The notes beneath the pieces are model-generated. The model made no database searches. It had not been told where the DNA came from and worked only from the letters and a program-made list of their open reading frames with translations. From Promethearchaeia archaeon (lineage in GTDB: Archaea > Asgardarchaeota > Lokiarchaeia > Sigyniarchaeales > SOKP01): 37,431 nucleotides of DNA. Position numbers and translations under genes: made by a program. This document shows positions 1 through 7,844 of this stretch, in pieces (position 1 is the stretch's first letter; each line of letters opens with the position of its first letter). The stretch spans positions 1 through 37,431 of the forward strand of contig JAHQWH010000088.1 in assembly GCA_029856105.1 (NCBI GenBank). Direction: 5' to 3'.

Positions 1-929
1 TCCAAATAACGAGCCCAGAGCAAATCCAACAATTCCTTGACGAAGAAGAACGCATGCTTAGAACAATGGTTGAAAAAGTCGTGAATTCAGGAGCAAACGT
101 TGTAGTTTGCCAGAAAGGAATCGACGACATGGCTCAACACTTCCTCTCGAAAGCAGGTATTATGGCTATAAGACGCGTTAAAAAGTCTGATATAGAAAAA
201 CTCTCTAAAGCTACTGGTGGAACGATTTTTACTAACATCAACGATATAACTCAAGACAACTTGGGATTCGCTGGCTTAGTGGAAGAACGCAAAATTATGA
301 ACGATAGTTGGATTTTCATTGAAGAATGTAAAGATCCTAAATCCGTTGTAATTTTAATACGGGGTGGAACTGACCTTATTATTGACGAAGCTGATAGGGC
401 AATTCACGACGCTTTATGTGTAACAAGAGATGTTATCGAAGATCAAAAAATTGTTGGCGGTGGTGGAGCTCCAGAAATTGAAGCGGCAATCCAATTAAGA
501 AAATATGCTCAAACATTAGGAGGACGCGAACAATTAGCAGTCGAAGTTTTTGCCGATGCGTTAGATATTGTACCGAAAACGCTCGCAGAAAATGCTGGAT
601 TAGACCAAATTGACGTGTTAATGAAATTGAGAGCTGCCCATCAAGCAGGTAAGAAATTTGCGGCTCACGATTTAGAAACTGGTGATATAGTCGAAAATAT
701 GATGGCTATAGGCGTTGTAGAGCCTACCGTAGTAAAAATACAAGCAATTAAAAGCGCTACAGAAGCAGCCTCAATGATTTTGCGCATCGACGACGTAATC
801 GCAGGCGTAAAAGGCGCTGGTGGACCTCCAGGTATGCCTCCTGGTGGTATGGGTGGTATGCCCCCTGGTGCAATGGGTGGTATGGGCGGCATGGGCGGTA
901 TGGGTGGCCTTCCTCCGGGTATGATGTAA
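1..929 (+). CDS. thsA: Thermosome (group II chaperonin) subunit, C-terminal part
   Basis: The frame is open from base 3 and the gene starts before the window; about 308 residues are visible. It is an ATP-driven double-ring cytosolic chaperonin subunit that folds proteins. Visible family signatures are [34 protein letters not shown], the intermediate-domain stretch [10 protein letters not shown] and the equatorial run [19 protein letters not shown]. The C-terminus is the usual Gly/Met/Pro-rich flexible tail that projects into the cavity, here built from GGMPPG and GGMGG repeats. The ATG at base 54 is an internal methionine, not the start. Eukaryotic CCT and archaeal thermosome share these motifs. 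The family call is secure; which thermosome paralogue it is cannot be told from this part, so the symbol is indicative. Confidence 0.97.
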   Translation, partial: QITSPEQIQQFLDEEERMLRTMVEKVVNSGANVVVCQKGIDDMAQHFLSKAGIMAIRRVKKSDIEKLSKATGGTIFTNINDITQDNLGFAGLVEERKIMNDSWIFIEECKDPKSVVILIRGGTDLIIDEADRAIHDALCVTRDVIEDQKIVGGGGAPEIEAAIQLRKYAQTLGGREQLAVEVFADALDIVPKTLAENAGLDQIDVLMKLRAAHQAGKKFAAHDLETGDIVENMMAIGVVEPTVVKIQAIKSATEAASMILRIDDVIAGVKGAGGPPGMPPGGMGGMPPGAMGGMGGMGGMGGLPPGMM

Positions 930-962
930 ATTTAATCAATCTTTTAAATTTTTTTATTCTTT

Positions 963-1193
963 CTATTTTTCTTTTAATTTTTTACTTATATTTTGAGAGA
1001 GTCCACATCCAATTATATCAATTCCGTTAATTGCCCATTTAAGTTGTTCTTTTATATCTTCGGAATTAATAGATTTGCATAACATTGTTAAATCCACTCT
1101 TACTTCAAGTAATAATGCTATAAGTTCATCGAGAGTTTGATATTTTGGACCGTCTTCTTCTTCTTTTTTTATTTTATTTTCTGATATTTTGCT
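963..1193 (-). pseudogene. Dispersed C-terminal gene relic, copy 1 (longest)
   Basis: On the minus strand this stretch is open for 76 codons but has no plausible start: a TGA lies just before it and the only ATG is internal. Its last part reads DIKEQLKWAINGIDIIGCGL followed by SQNISKKLKEK and a stop. The same C-terminus recurs in four other gaps of this window, always on the minus strand just after a plus-strand gene. This copy extends furthest upstream, with readable coding such as YQTLDELIALLLEVRVDLTM. It lies 34 bases after the thermosome stop, convergent to it. I do not recognise the parent protein. It is most simply a 5'-truncated gene remnant; a functional short protein using a non-standard start is less likely. 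Confidence 0.6.
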
Positions 1194-1299
1194 TCAGCTC
1201 CAAATATTTATGTTTTTCCTATTGTTATGGATGTATCTATTTAAACAAAAATTAATTCTTTTTTGAATGCTTGATATGGATTTTTTTTCACACTTGAAG

Positions 1300-1307
1300 T
1301 TTAAATA
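1300..1307 (+). promoter_or_regulatory. TATA-like box of the GIY-YIG/ATPase operon
   Basis: TTTAAATA sits 42 bases before the ATG of the GIY-YIG gene, giving an expected transcript start near 1328 and a leader of about 20 bases with no clear Shine-Dalgarno site. The gap between the relic (ending 1193) and here holds nothing else I can name. Confidence 0.4.
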
Positions 1308-1348
1308 CATATTTTAAGAAATATTTTAAAATAGGCAATAATTCAAAA

Positions 1349-3415
1349 ATGGTTAAAGATAAAGAAGAAGCTCCTTATGGTTATATTTATAAAATTACAA
1401 ATACCATCAATGGAAAGGTTTATATTGGAAAAACTGGAAAAACTATAGAAGAGAGATGGAGTAAGCATTTAGAAAATGCGAAGGAGTTAAAGAGAGCGCG
1501 AGAAGCTAATCCTCATGAAAAGAAAGAAGGGTCTCATTTAAATAATGCTATCAATAAATATGGCCCCAATGCTTTTATTGTTAATCAAGAAGATGTTGCT
1601 TATAGTAAAGAAGAATTGAATGAAAAGGAAAGATATTGGGTTAATGAATATGATTCGATGAATCCAGATAAAGGTTATAATATGACCGAGGGTGGAGAGG
1701 GAGGTAGACAGAGTCCGGAAGTAATTAAAAAAATGACGGAGATAAACCAAGAGATAGCAAGGAATCCACAAGCCCTAGAGAAAATGAGTAAAGCAATTTC
1801 AGAGAAATGGCAAGATCAAAACTATCAAAAGAATGTAAGCGAGGGTGTAGCAAATAAATGGCAACAAGCTAAGTTTCGGGAGAGACAATTAAGAGCTAAG
1901 ACAGAGGGTAAAAGGGATATCCCAGATAGGAGAGAATTCTTAAAGGAAATCCTAAATATGAACAAAAAAGATTTAAATACTAAATATGATATGGATGGTA
2001 AATGTATTAATAAAAGAATAGAAGATATGCTTGGTCATCATGGACTAAAAAATTTTTCACAAGCAAAAAAATATCTTGGAGATAAAAATCTTGACGAAGT
2101 ATTAAAGGATATTAATAAATGGCAGAAGGACCACCATCAGAAACCTGAGATAAAGAAGGAAATATTAAATAAGCGAGAATTTTTAAAAGATATTAAAAAT
2201 ATGCAAGGAAAAGAGATCGCCCAAAAATATGATATGAATAGGTCAACAATTAATAAAAGAATACAAGAAATGCTCGGGGAACATGGAGTTCATAATTATA
2301 CAGAAGCTAAAAAGTACCTTGAGAATAAAGATTTAAAAAAAGTCTTGAATGATATAAATGAAAGATTTTCTAAGCAAGCTGAGCGATATCAGGGGACAAC
2401 GGATATAACGGATAAGAAACAATTCCTCCAAGATATTCAAACTATGCAAAAGAATGAGATCAATTATAAATACGATATGGATGCCAAAACTATTAATCAA
2501 AAGATAAGAGAGATGTTAGGAGAACATGGAATTAAGAACTATACAGAAGCAAAAGAATATTTAAAAGATAAAAATGTTGATGATGTATTAAAAGAGATCG
2601 AAGAGAGAAACAAAGAAAAAGAGGTTAAACCGGAATCTCAAGGAGAGGACTCAAAAGATAAAGGGGGATCGAAATCGCAGGATGATTTAAAGGAGAAAAC
2701 AGATAAGGATTCTAAGAGCGATGAAAAAGAAGATCTAAAAGAACCCTCTAAGGAAGAGAACGAAGATAATAAATCAGATAAGAATAAAGAAAATTCAGAA
2801 AGAAATCAAAATCAAGAGGGTTCTGATGAGAATTTAAGAGAAAAGGGGGAAAAATCGGTAGAAATAGAAGAAAGTATCGAGTCTAAAAATAAAGAGACGA
2901 TGGAGGAGGATATATCCAAAGAAGAAAAGGAAAACAATGTTAGGGATTTGGAGGAGATCAAAAGCAAAGATTCGTCAAATAGTGAAGAGGAAACAAAGTG
3001 TGGTAAAAATGTTGATGATATGGAGAATTTGAATCTGACAGTGAAAGAATATGCTGGAATCGATAAGAATTCTTCTGAGAGCGAGCAAGATATAACGTGT
3101 TTAGATGGGGAGCAAGACGGTAAGAATTCTTCTAAGAGAGAGCAAGATATAACATGTTTAGATGAGAACCAAGACAGCAAAAATTCGGGATCAATAAAAG
3201 AGATATATCTTGGTAATGAAGATATAAAATCTATTGAAACTGTTAAAGATATAAAGACAGACGATGAGAAAGATTATACGGACGTTGATGAAGGAGGTAA
3301 AAAGGAACGCCCTGATTATGCGTTTATTGATAATTATTTGGATAAAACTAAGGGAAGTGAAGTAAGTGAAGGTGGCAAAAGAGCTGAAAGAGGGAAGGAG
3401 TATAGACACACATAA
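1349..3415 (+). CDS. GIY-YIG endonuclease with three HTH-like repeats and a long acidic tail
   Basis: Residues about 10-112 form a GIY-YIG nuclease domain. YGYIYKI and VYIG carry the catalytic tyrosines (Y12, Y25), ERW supplies R36, LNEKERYW supplies the metal-binding E94, and GYN ends the domain at N111. Residues about 120-180 resemble the NUMOD3-type DNA-binding segments of homing nucleases (SPEVIKKMTE, then repeated ISEKW and VANKW helices). Three repeats of about 67 residues with a period near 81 follow (about 194-260, 275-341, 356-422). Each has REFLKDI, a helix-turn-helix-like core such as KEIAQKYDMNRSTINKRI and a KNYTEAKKYL helix, reminiscent of intron-encoded nuclease repeats. From about 423 to the end the chain is a low-complexity E/K/D/S tail, probably disordered. 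Its 3' end overlaps the ATPase gene by 50 bases in another frame, so the two are co-transcribed. No intron or intein surrounds it, which argues against a plain homing enzyme. Confidence 0.85.
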   Translation: MVKDKEEAPYGYIYKITNTINGKVYIGKTGKTIEERWSKHLENAKELKRAREANPHEKKEGSHLNNAINKYGPNAFIVNQEDVAYSKEELNEKERYWVNEYDSMNPDKGYNMTEGGEGGRQSPEVIKKMTEINQEIARNPQALEKMSKAISEKWQDQNYQKNVSEGVANKWQQAKFRERQLRAKTEGKRDIPDRREFLKEILNMNKKDLNTKYDMDGKCINKRIEDMLGHHGLKNFSQAKKYLGDKNLDEVLKDINKWQKDHHQKPEIKKEILNKREFLKDIKNMQGKEIAQKYDMNRSTINKRIQEMLGEHGVHNYTEAKKYLENKDLKKVLNDINERFSKQAERYQGTTDITDKKQFLQDIQTMQKNEINYKYDMDAKTINQKIREMLGEHGIKNYTEAKEYLKDKNVDDVLKEIEERNKEKEVKPESQGEDSKDKGGSKSQDDLKEKTDKDSKSDEKEDLKEPSKEENEDNKSDKNKENSERNQNQEGSDENLREKGEKSVEIEESIESKNKETMEEDISKEEKENNVRDLEEIKSKDSSNSEEETKCGKNVDDMENLNLTVKEYAGIDKNSSESEQDITCLDGEQDGKNSSKREQDITCLDENQDSKNSGSIKEIYLGNEDIKSIETVKDIKTDDEKDYTDVDEGGKKERPDYAFIDNYLDKTKGSEVSEGGKRAERGKEYRHT
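3065..3178 (+). repeat. 57-bp tandem duplication inside the nuclease tail
   Basis: Two adjacent 57-base units (3065-3121 and 3122-3178) encode two 19-residue units, each with the core EQDITCLD preceded by KNSS. A third, partial start (KNSG) follows. It keeps the reading frame and lies in the disordered acidic tail. Confidence 0.75.
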
Positions 3416-5345
3416 ACAAGGGACATTATTTTGGCAAACGCGAATAAAAATAACGCAAGCTCCAGGAATATTCGTACCTAAAGAGATACCAGAAAGCGCG
3501 GTTCCATTTTATCAGAAACCGGGAGATATCAGGACATTTCTATACGATCCATTTGGGAAAGAGCCTTCGCGTACTTATGGTCTTGAATTAACCGCAAATG
3601 ATAAAATAGAGGTAATTTTTTTCACTAAAGCAGAATCTGAATCTGAGGCGATACAATTAGGACACGCGTGGCTCTCAAATTTGAAATATAAATTTATAGG
3701 TCTGGATGGAAATGTTAAGGCAAAAGTTATATTAAAAAGTAGCCAAGAATTATTGAAACGAAGTCAATTATTTGAAATAGTTCTCCCTATAGGATTTATT
3801 AAGGACAAAATTAATATCGTTGAAAGATTTATTAATGCCTTTTATTATAAGAACGATCATAAGGTACAGTTATTTCTCATGTGGCGGAGAGAACCACGCT
3901 CTGAAAACCTTGAAGAGCAATCTAATTTATTCAATTTAAGGGTTTTTATAAAATACGATTTAAAGAATTTCAATATAAACGATGAGTTAGAACTTAAAGG
4001 AATTATACAATTTTTATCAATGGATATTGAAAATCGGAAGGCAGAACGAGCACGAATTCTTAACCCCTCTCATATTTCAAATTTAGATATAATAAAAGGA
4101 GACGTGTTCAAAGATGATCAAGAGCGATTAATAAATGTTGTTCAGGAAGATGTTAATTTCGATTTTCCAGAGAATTTACCGCTACCCCGATTACCACATT
4201 TAAAGAACGAAAATGTTAGATATATAGACATAAACAATGATTTTAAGAAAGAAGCGATAAGGGTAGGAAATCACATAAAAGATGGTGTTATCACTAATCA
4301 TAAAACTTACATCCCGATTAATAAACTTCCTCAAGATTTAGCAATATTTGGGAAATCTGGCAGTGGAAAAACGTATTTTCTTGCGCGATTTATAGAAGAG
4401 CTTACCAATAAATCAAAAAATGTCGGGATTTTAGTTCTAAATGTAGCAAAAGAATCTCAAGAAATTTTCTATAATAATTTTATTAAAGTCAAATATTCTG
4501 ATGAGGGATTTAATATACCTTATTTTTTTAATATTGAAAAGAAATCCCTAAAAAAACATTTGCAGGAAACTGCTACTTACATATGCGCCTCGTTAGGATT
4601 AAAAAATGTTTTTGAAAAAATTATATACCGCACCGAAGTAGGTTTTTTAGAGTTAAAAGGTAGATTACCTGAATTCTTTATAGGCTTACTAAGAGGTGTG
4701 GAGACTTACATCAAAAATAATCCATATGGTCCTGAAGAACAAGCTAATTTATTACAAGTCTTTAGAAATCGAATGAACGTTTTTAACGAAGATAAAGTTC
4801 AAAATGTATTAAAAATAACAGATACTTTACCGAAATGGATTGAGGGTTGGTTGAACGGTAAAAACATATTCCTTGATTTATCCATGAGTAGTAAATTTGT
4901 AAAAATGTTGATTGTGAACGCGATATTTCAGCTAATAAGAACAGTTACAAAAGATAGCGAAGCTGAAGAGTTAAAGCATCTCATCGTTATTGACGAAGCT
5001 CACGCTATTTTAGAAAAACCTATTACAACTAATAGCGACGACGCTGATTTTATCATGAAAGAACAGATGGCAAAAATATTTTCTGAATTATTAAAGGAAT
5101 ACCGAAGTAGAGGAGTAGGTATTATAATCGCTGATCAATCTCCCGCTCGTTTGTTTGATGACGTAGTATCTCAACCAAGCATAAAAGTTATTTTTAGGGA
5201 GGATTACCCGAATAACCTCCTTTTTTCAGAAGATCCTATTGAACGACAAATTTTAACGCAGTTAGCAAATAGACTCGCATTGGTGATAAATGGTGCAACT
5301 GGGGAAAAATATCTAATCAAAACATTGGACTATGAATTATCATAA
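3366..5345 (+). CDS. HerA/VirB4-like (DUF87-type) P-loop ATPase
   Basis: A 659-residue ATPase starting at GTG, inside the 3' end of the upstream nuclease gene. Residues 1 to about 290 form a mixed alpha/beta N-terminal region without a named motif. The motor domain follows: IRVGNHI, Walker A GKSGSGKT (329-336), Walker B LIVIDEAHA with D543/E544, the sensor-like IIIADQSPARL, and the IKVIFR/ANRLALV C-terminal strands typical of HerA, VirB4 and DUF87 hexameric DNA pumps. The family translocates DNA or proteins. HerA normally pairs with the nuclease NurA in archaeal end resection, and HerA-type ATPases pair with other nucleases in defence systems. Here the partner is the overlapping GIY-YIG protein. 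No transmembrane segment is seen, so a soluble motor is likely. A second truncated copy lies at 7845-8380 and a third fragment at 10323-10391. Confidence 0.85.
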   Translation: MKVAKELKEGRSIDTHKQGTLFWQTRIKITQAPGIFVPKEIPESAVPFYQKPGDIRTFLYDPFGKEPSRTYGLELTANDKIEVIFFTKAESESEAIQLGHAWLSNLKYKFIGLDGNVKAKVILKSSQELLKRSQLFEIVLPIGFIKDKINIVERFINAFYYKNDHKVQLFLMWRREPRSENLEEQSNLFNLRVFIKYDLKNFNINDELELKGIIQFLSMDIENRKAERARILNPSHISNLDIIKGDVFKDDQERLINVVQEDVNFDFPENLPLPRLPHLKNENVRYIDINNDFKKEAIRVGNHIKDGVITNHKTYIPINKLPQDLAIFGKSGSGKTYFLARFIEELTNKSKNVGILVLNVAKESQEIFYNNFIKVKYSDEGFNIPYFFNIEKKSLKKHLQETATYICASLGLKNVFEKIIYRTEVGFLELKGRLPEFFIGLLRGVETYIKNNPYGPEEQANLLQVFRNRMNVFNEDKVQNVLKITDTLPKWIEGWLNGKNIFLDLSMSSKFVKMLIVNAIFQLIRTVTKDSEAEELKHLIVIDEAHAILEKPITTNSDDADFIMKEQMAKIFSELLKEYRSRGVGIIIADQSPARLFDDVVSQPSIKVIFREDYPNNLLFSEDPIERQILTQLANRLALVINGATGEKYLIKTLDYELS

Positions 5346-5471
5346 TACAAGCAAAATACAAGTATAGAGTGCCAGTGGATTTCCATATTTCATATCTGAT
5401 TCTACATTCTCAAGATATTCATTAATAATTTCATAAGAATTTCCTTTGAAATCATACTCTGAATTTACCAT
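5340..5471 (-). CDS. Small ORF or gene tail, 43 aa, convergent with the ATPase
   Basis: ATG at 5471 opens a 43-residue frame: MVNSEYDFKGNSYEIINEY, then LENVESDMKYGNPLALYTC, and a stop inside the last codons of the ATPase gene. An in-frame TGA stands immediately before the ATG, so it is either a complete tiny gene or a remnant. Its end is matched by the fragment at 10323-10391, where the minus strand again reads PLALY next to the ATPase tail. The convergent pair was therefore copied together. I do not recognise the family. The rest of the gap to 5744 holds only AT-rich sequence, a 15-bp repeat and the leader of the GTPase gene. Confidence 0.35.
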   Translation of the reverse strand: MVNSEYDFKGNSYEIINEYLENVESDMKYGNPLALYTCILLVL

Positions 5472-5551
5472 TCAATACGAACTTTCATCATGTAAGCAAT
5501 TATTGAACTAGATAAATACAAAAAAATTAAACAAAAAAAAAATAGAATCCG

Positions 5552-5566
5552 GAACACACTCCCACC
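5552..5566 (+). repeat. 15-bp direct repeat, left copy
   Basis: GAACACACTCCCACC occurs here and identically at 6832-6846, so it flanks the GTPase gene on both sides. In both places it follows an A-rich run. The C-rich sequence stands out from the AT-rich surroundings. Confidence 0.6.
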
Positions 5567-5727
5567 ACCTCACTTCTCAGCTCAAACCATGATAATTACC
5601 AGAAACTGTTTTAAAAGTTTTAGACTAAGTGAAACCATTAATTTAAAATTAAATATCCATATTTTTATTATAGTCAAAGTGTATCGTTGTTAAAAATCAA
5701 TTTGAGGAGAGAAGAAGAAAATTCAAA

Positions 5728-5733
5728 GGGAGG
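5728..5733 (+). promoter_or_regulatory. Strong Shine-Dalgarno site of the GTPase gene
   Basis: GGGAGG lies 11 bases before the ATG at 5745, at the end of a purine-rich leader (from about 5703). It fixes the start codon. A very similar purine-rich leader occurs at 10464-10493 without a start codon at the right distance. Confidence 0.75.
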
Positions 5734-5744
5734 AAAAAATCTAA

Positions 5745-6779
5745 ATGTATGACCTTCTGTTTGACGTTACAGTTCTGGGTTCTGAACAAGTAGGAAAAAA
5801 AACCTTTGCGAAATGTAAATTCTTAGATTTCAACGATCACGATTACATGTTCTCTCTTGGCATGGATTTCTCTCTAAAAACAGTCGAAATCGATGAGACA
5901 ATAGTTAAGTTACGTTTCATTATATATAGTTGCGCACAATATTGGTGGGAAGAGACTCCAAAAAGTATTTTACCAAGTATGGTTCGTGGAGCATTTGGAG
6001 CAATAATACTCTACGACGTTACAAACTCAAAATCTTTAGAACGGATTCCTCAGTGGATTAAGGTCGTAAAAGATAACGCAGGGGAGGTTCCAATTTTATT
6101 AGTAGGAAATAAACTCGATTTAAAACAAGAACGAGAAATAACAATAGAACAGATAGAAAAGATTAAAAATGAGCATGATATAGCGTCATCGATGGAGATT
6201 TCCGTAAAAACGGGAGAAAATATGGAAAAAATGGTTTCGAACTTAACCCGTATGATACTAAATAGCTATAAATCGATTGCGAAAGCTAGAATCGATGTCG
6301 ATGAATACAAAAAACGGATGATAACATACATAAATCAAGCAGAAGAAGGAGTTAATTTACCCGATGATTATCAAAATTTAGCAGAATTGATCGAACGGTT
6401 AAAGAACGCAATTAATACTATTATACATAGGAACGAACGAAAGGAAAAGATCGTTTATGGTTATGTCCTTTTAATTCGGAATTGTTTCGACTTATTAAAA
6501 GAACCTATTCTTCTCCTTGATAAAGAAATATTACAAACAAACATTGATCAAGCCTATAAAAGTATCCACGATATTTTGAGACGAGATCGATCAATCTATT
6601 ACAACACCCATTTAATGATGATGATGTTTCTTGGAACAGATCAAACTAGACAATTCTTCAGCAAGTATAAAGTAAAAGAACCCAGATCTCTAAAGCCCAT
6701 ATTACCTAAAAAATGGTACTTATATGCTTTATACCTCATATTTGCTATTGTAATTTTTATATTACTAAAAGCTCTTTAA
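5745..6779 (+). CDS. Ras-superfamily small GTPase, degenerate, with C-terminal membrane anchor
   Basis: Residues 1 to about 175 are a Ras/Rab-like G domain. The P-loop reads GSEQVGKKT (12-20), so the Mg-coordinating Ser/Thr directly after GK is a lysine. The switch II motif, normally DTAGQE, is replaced by YSCAQYW, so the G3 Asp and Gly are missing. G4 is intact (GNKLDL, N122/K123/D125) and G5 is near-canonical (EISVKTGEN). Residues about 180-310 are a helical extension unlike ordinary Ras proteins. Residues 324-342 form one hydrophobic helix after PKKW, a tail anchor placing the G domain on the cytosolic face. Asgard genomes carry many small GTPases. This one probably binds nucleotide through G4/G5 but hydrolyses poorly or not at all, like a pseudo-GTPase (inference). 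It is flanked by the 15-bp repeats and lies between the full and truncated ATPase copies. Confidence 0.85.
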   Translation: MYDLLFDVTVLGSEQVGKKTFAKCKFLDFNDHDYMFSLGMDFSLKTVEIDETIVKLRFIIYSCAQYWWEETPKSILPSMVRGAFGAIILYDVTNSKSLERIPQWIKVVKDNAGEVPILLVGNKLDLKQEREITIEQIEKIKNEHDIASSMEISVKTGENMEKMVSNLTRMILNSYKSIAKARIDVDEYKKRMITYINQAEEGVNLPDDYQNLAELIERLKNAINTIIHRNERKEKIVYGYVLLIRNCFDLLKEPILLLDKEILQTNIDQAYKSIHDILRRDRSIYYNTHLMMMMFLGTDQTRQFFSKYKVKEPRSLKPILPKKWYLYALYLIFAIVIFILLKAL

Positions 6780-6831
6780 TTAACAGAAAACTTTTGGATA
6801 AAACATAAAATCGAAAAAAAATTAAATTCAA

Positions 6832-6846
6832 GAACACACTCCCACC
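6832..6846 (+). repeat. 15-bp direct repeat, right copy
   Basis: Identical to 5552-5566. It lies about 53 bases after the GTPase stop, and the two copies are 1,280 bases apart. Confidence 0.6.
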
Positions 6847-6950
6847 CTTCAATCTCGAAACATTCGTATCGTCTGCCGCACTACTCTAATCCCTCACTCA
6901 CTCTAAGCCTAAATGTCTTAATGTATGACTTGGGCAGCATTGTTGAGTTC

Positions 6951-7673
6951 TTATGTTACAGAATGCAAAACAAAAGGAAAATAAACAAACATTATTTCGA
7001 TCTTAGAATTAAAACATAAAAATTGCTCCATTCTTATATCTCCAAAGCATGCAAACCCACAACTATAATGATATTCTAAATTCATTCGAACTAAAAAAGT
7101 GTCATTTAAGGCAATAGTATAAGAATTACTGGGAGACAAGGGGATTTGAGTAAAATTTAGATACCAATTGCCCTCCCAATTTGACGTATATTTATTAGTG
7201 GAATAATCCCAACATCGATCAGCCGCAAATATTTCTGTGTGGTTTGAATACTCTGCTTTAATAATATTATCATTGTTGTACGTGAGATATATTAACGATT
7301 CATTAGTAACATCCACTGAGTAAATAAAATTAAATCGATCCCCTGGAAATAAATGAAATCTATTCTTTTCTCCATCGATTTTCAGCTTTAAGGATTCTAT
7401 GAATTCTCTATCAATGTTATCATAATAATAATCAGAAGTATTTAATGGACCTTCCCCCCAGGAATCTCGATAATGGCAATACTTTTTATATTCAAATAAT
7501 TCGCTCTTTTCGATAACAGTCTCAAAATTTTCAACGTTTCCTTTATAATTTATCTCGTAATAGATTCTTGATAAAGCGGTAGAATGATTAACAATTAATA
7601 AGATTGGTATGATTACTCCAGCCGTTATTATTACTCCTATTATAACGGAGATATATAATAGCTTTTTTCTAAT
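6951..7673 (-). CDS. Membrane-anchored extracytoplasmic protein with no standard start codon
   Basis: The minus-strand frame is open from 7679 to the TAA at 6951. Counting only from the first internal GTG (7316) would miss its N-terminal half. The N-terminus reads IRKKLLYISVIIGVIITAGV and continues into a hydrophobic helix, a clear signal anchor, followed by about 205 residues of polar, aromatic-rich and Asn-rich sequence with cysteines, as in exported domains. The codon where Met is expected (7671-7673) is ATT. A Shine-Dalgarno-like GTGAGGG precedes it, and a TGA lies two codons earlier. Either ATT is used as a rare start or an ATG was mutated and the gene is dying. No known domain is recognised. 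It converges on the GTPase gene. Confidence 0.5.
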   Translation of the reverse strand: MRKKLLYISVIIGVIITAGVIIPILLIVNHSTALSRIYYEINYKGNVENFETVIEKSELFEYKKYCHYRDSWGEGPLNTSDYYYDNIDREFIESLKLKIDGEKNRFHLFPGDRFNFIYSVDVTNESLIYLTYNNDNIIKAEYSNHTEIFAADRCWDYSTNKYTSNWEGNWYLNFTQIPLSPSNSYTIALNDTFLVRMNLEYHYSCGFACFGDIRMEQFLCFNSKIEIMFVYFPFVLHSVT

Positions 7674-7844
7674 ATTCCCTCACTTCCCTTCTTAATATAG
7701 TAATGATATTATAGGTTTTAACATTCTCTTCAACAGTGGAAAATAGTTCAGTTGATACTAAGAATTTTTTTGTTCATTTTTTTGTCTTCTTTTTTTAGTC
7801 TGACCTTAGAAGAATTTAGGATAACCACGTTTATATTTTTAATG

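Noticed and set aside
54..56. ATG at 54 as the thermosome start
   Set aside because: The family motif [15 protein letters not shown] is readable in frame before it, so the gene begins outside the window.
665..939. Minus-strand Pro- and Tyr-rich open frames opposite the thermosome end
   Set aside because: They are the complement of the GGM/PPG repeat tail of the chaperonin; the codon pattern follows the plus-strand gene.
1349..1690. GIY-YIG gene as an intron or intein homing endonuclease
   Set aside because: The flanks are not a split host gene: upstream is a gene end and a relic, downstream an overlapping ATPase.
2812..3180. Minus-strand Ser-rich frame of about 120 residues
   Set aside because: It is the shadow of the acidic E/S/K tail of the GIY-YIG gene and contains no independent signal.
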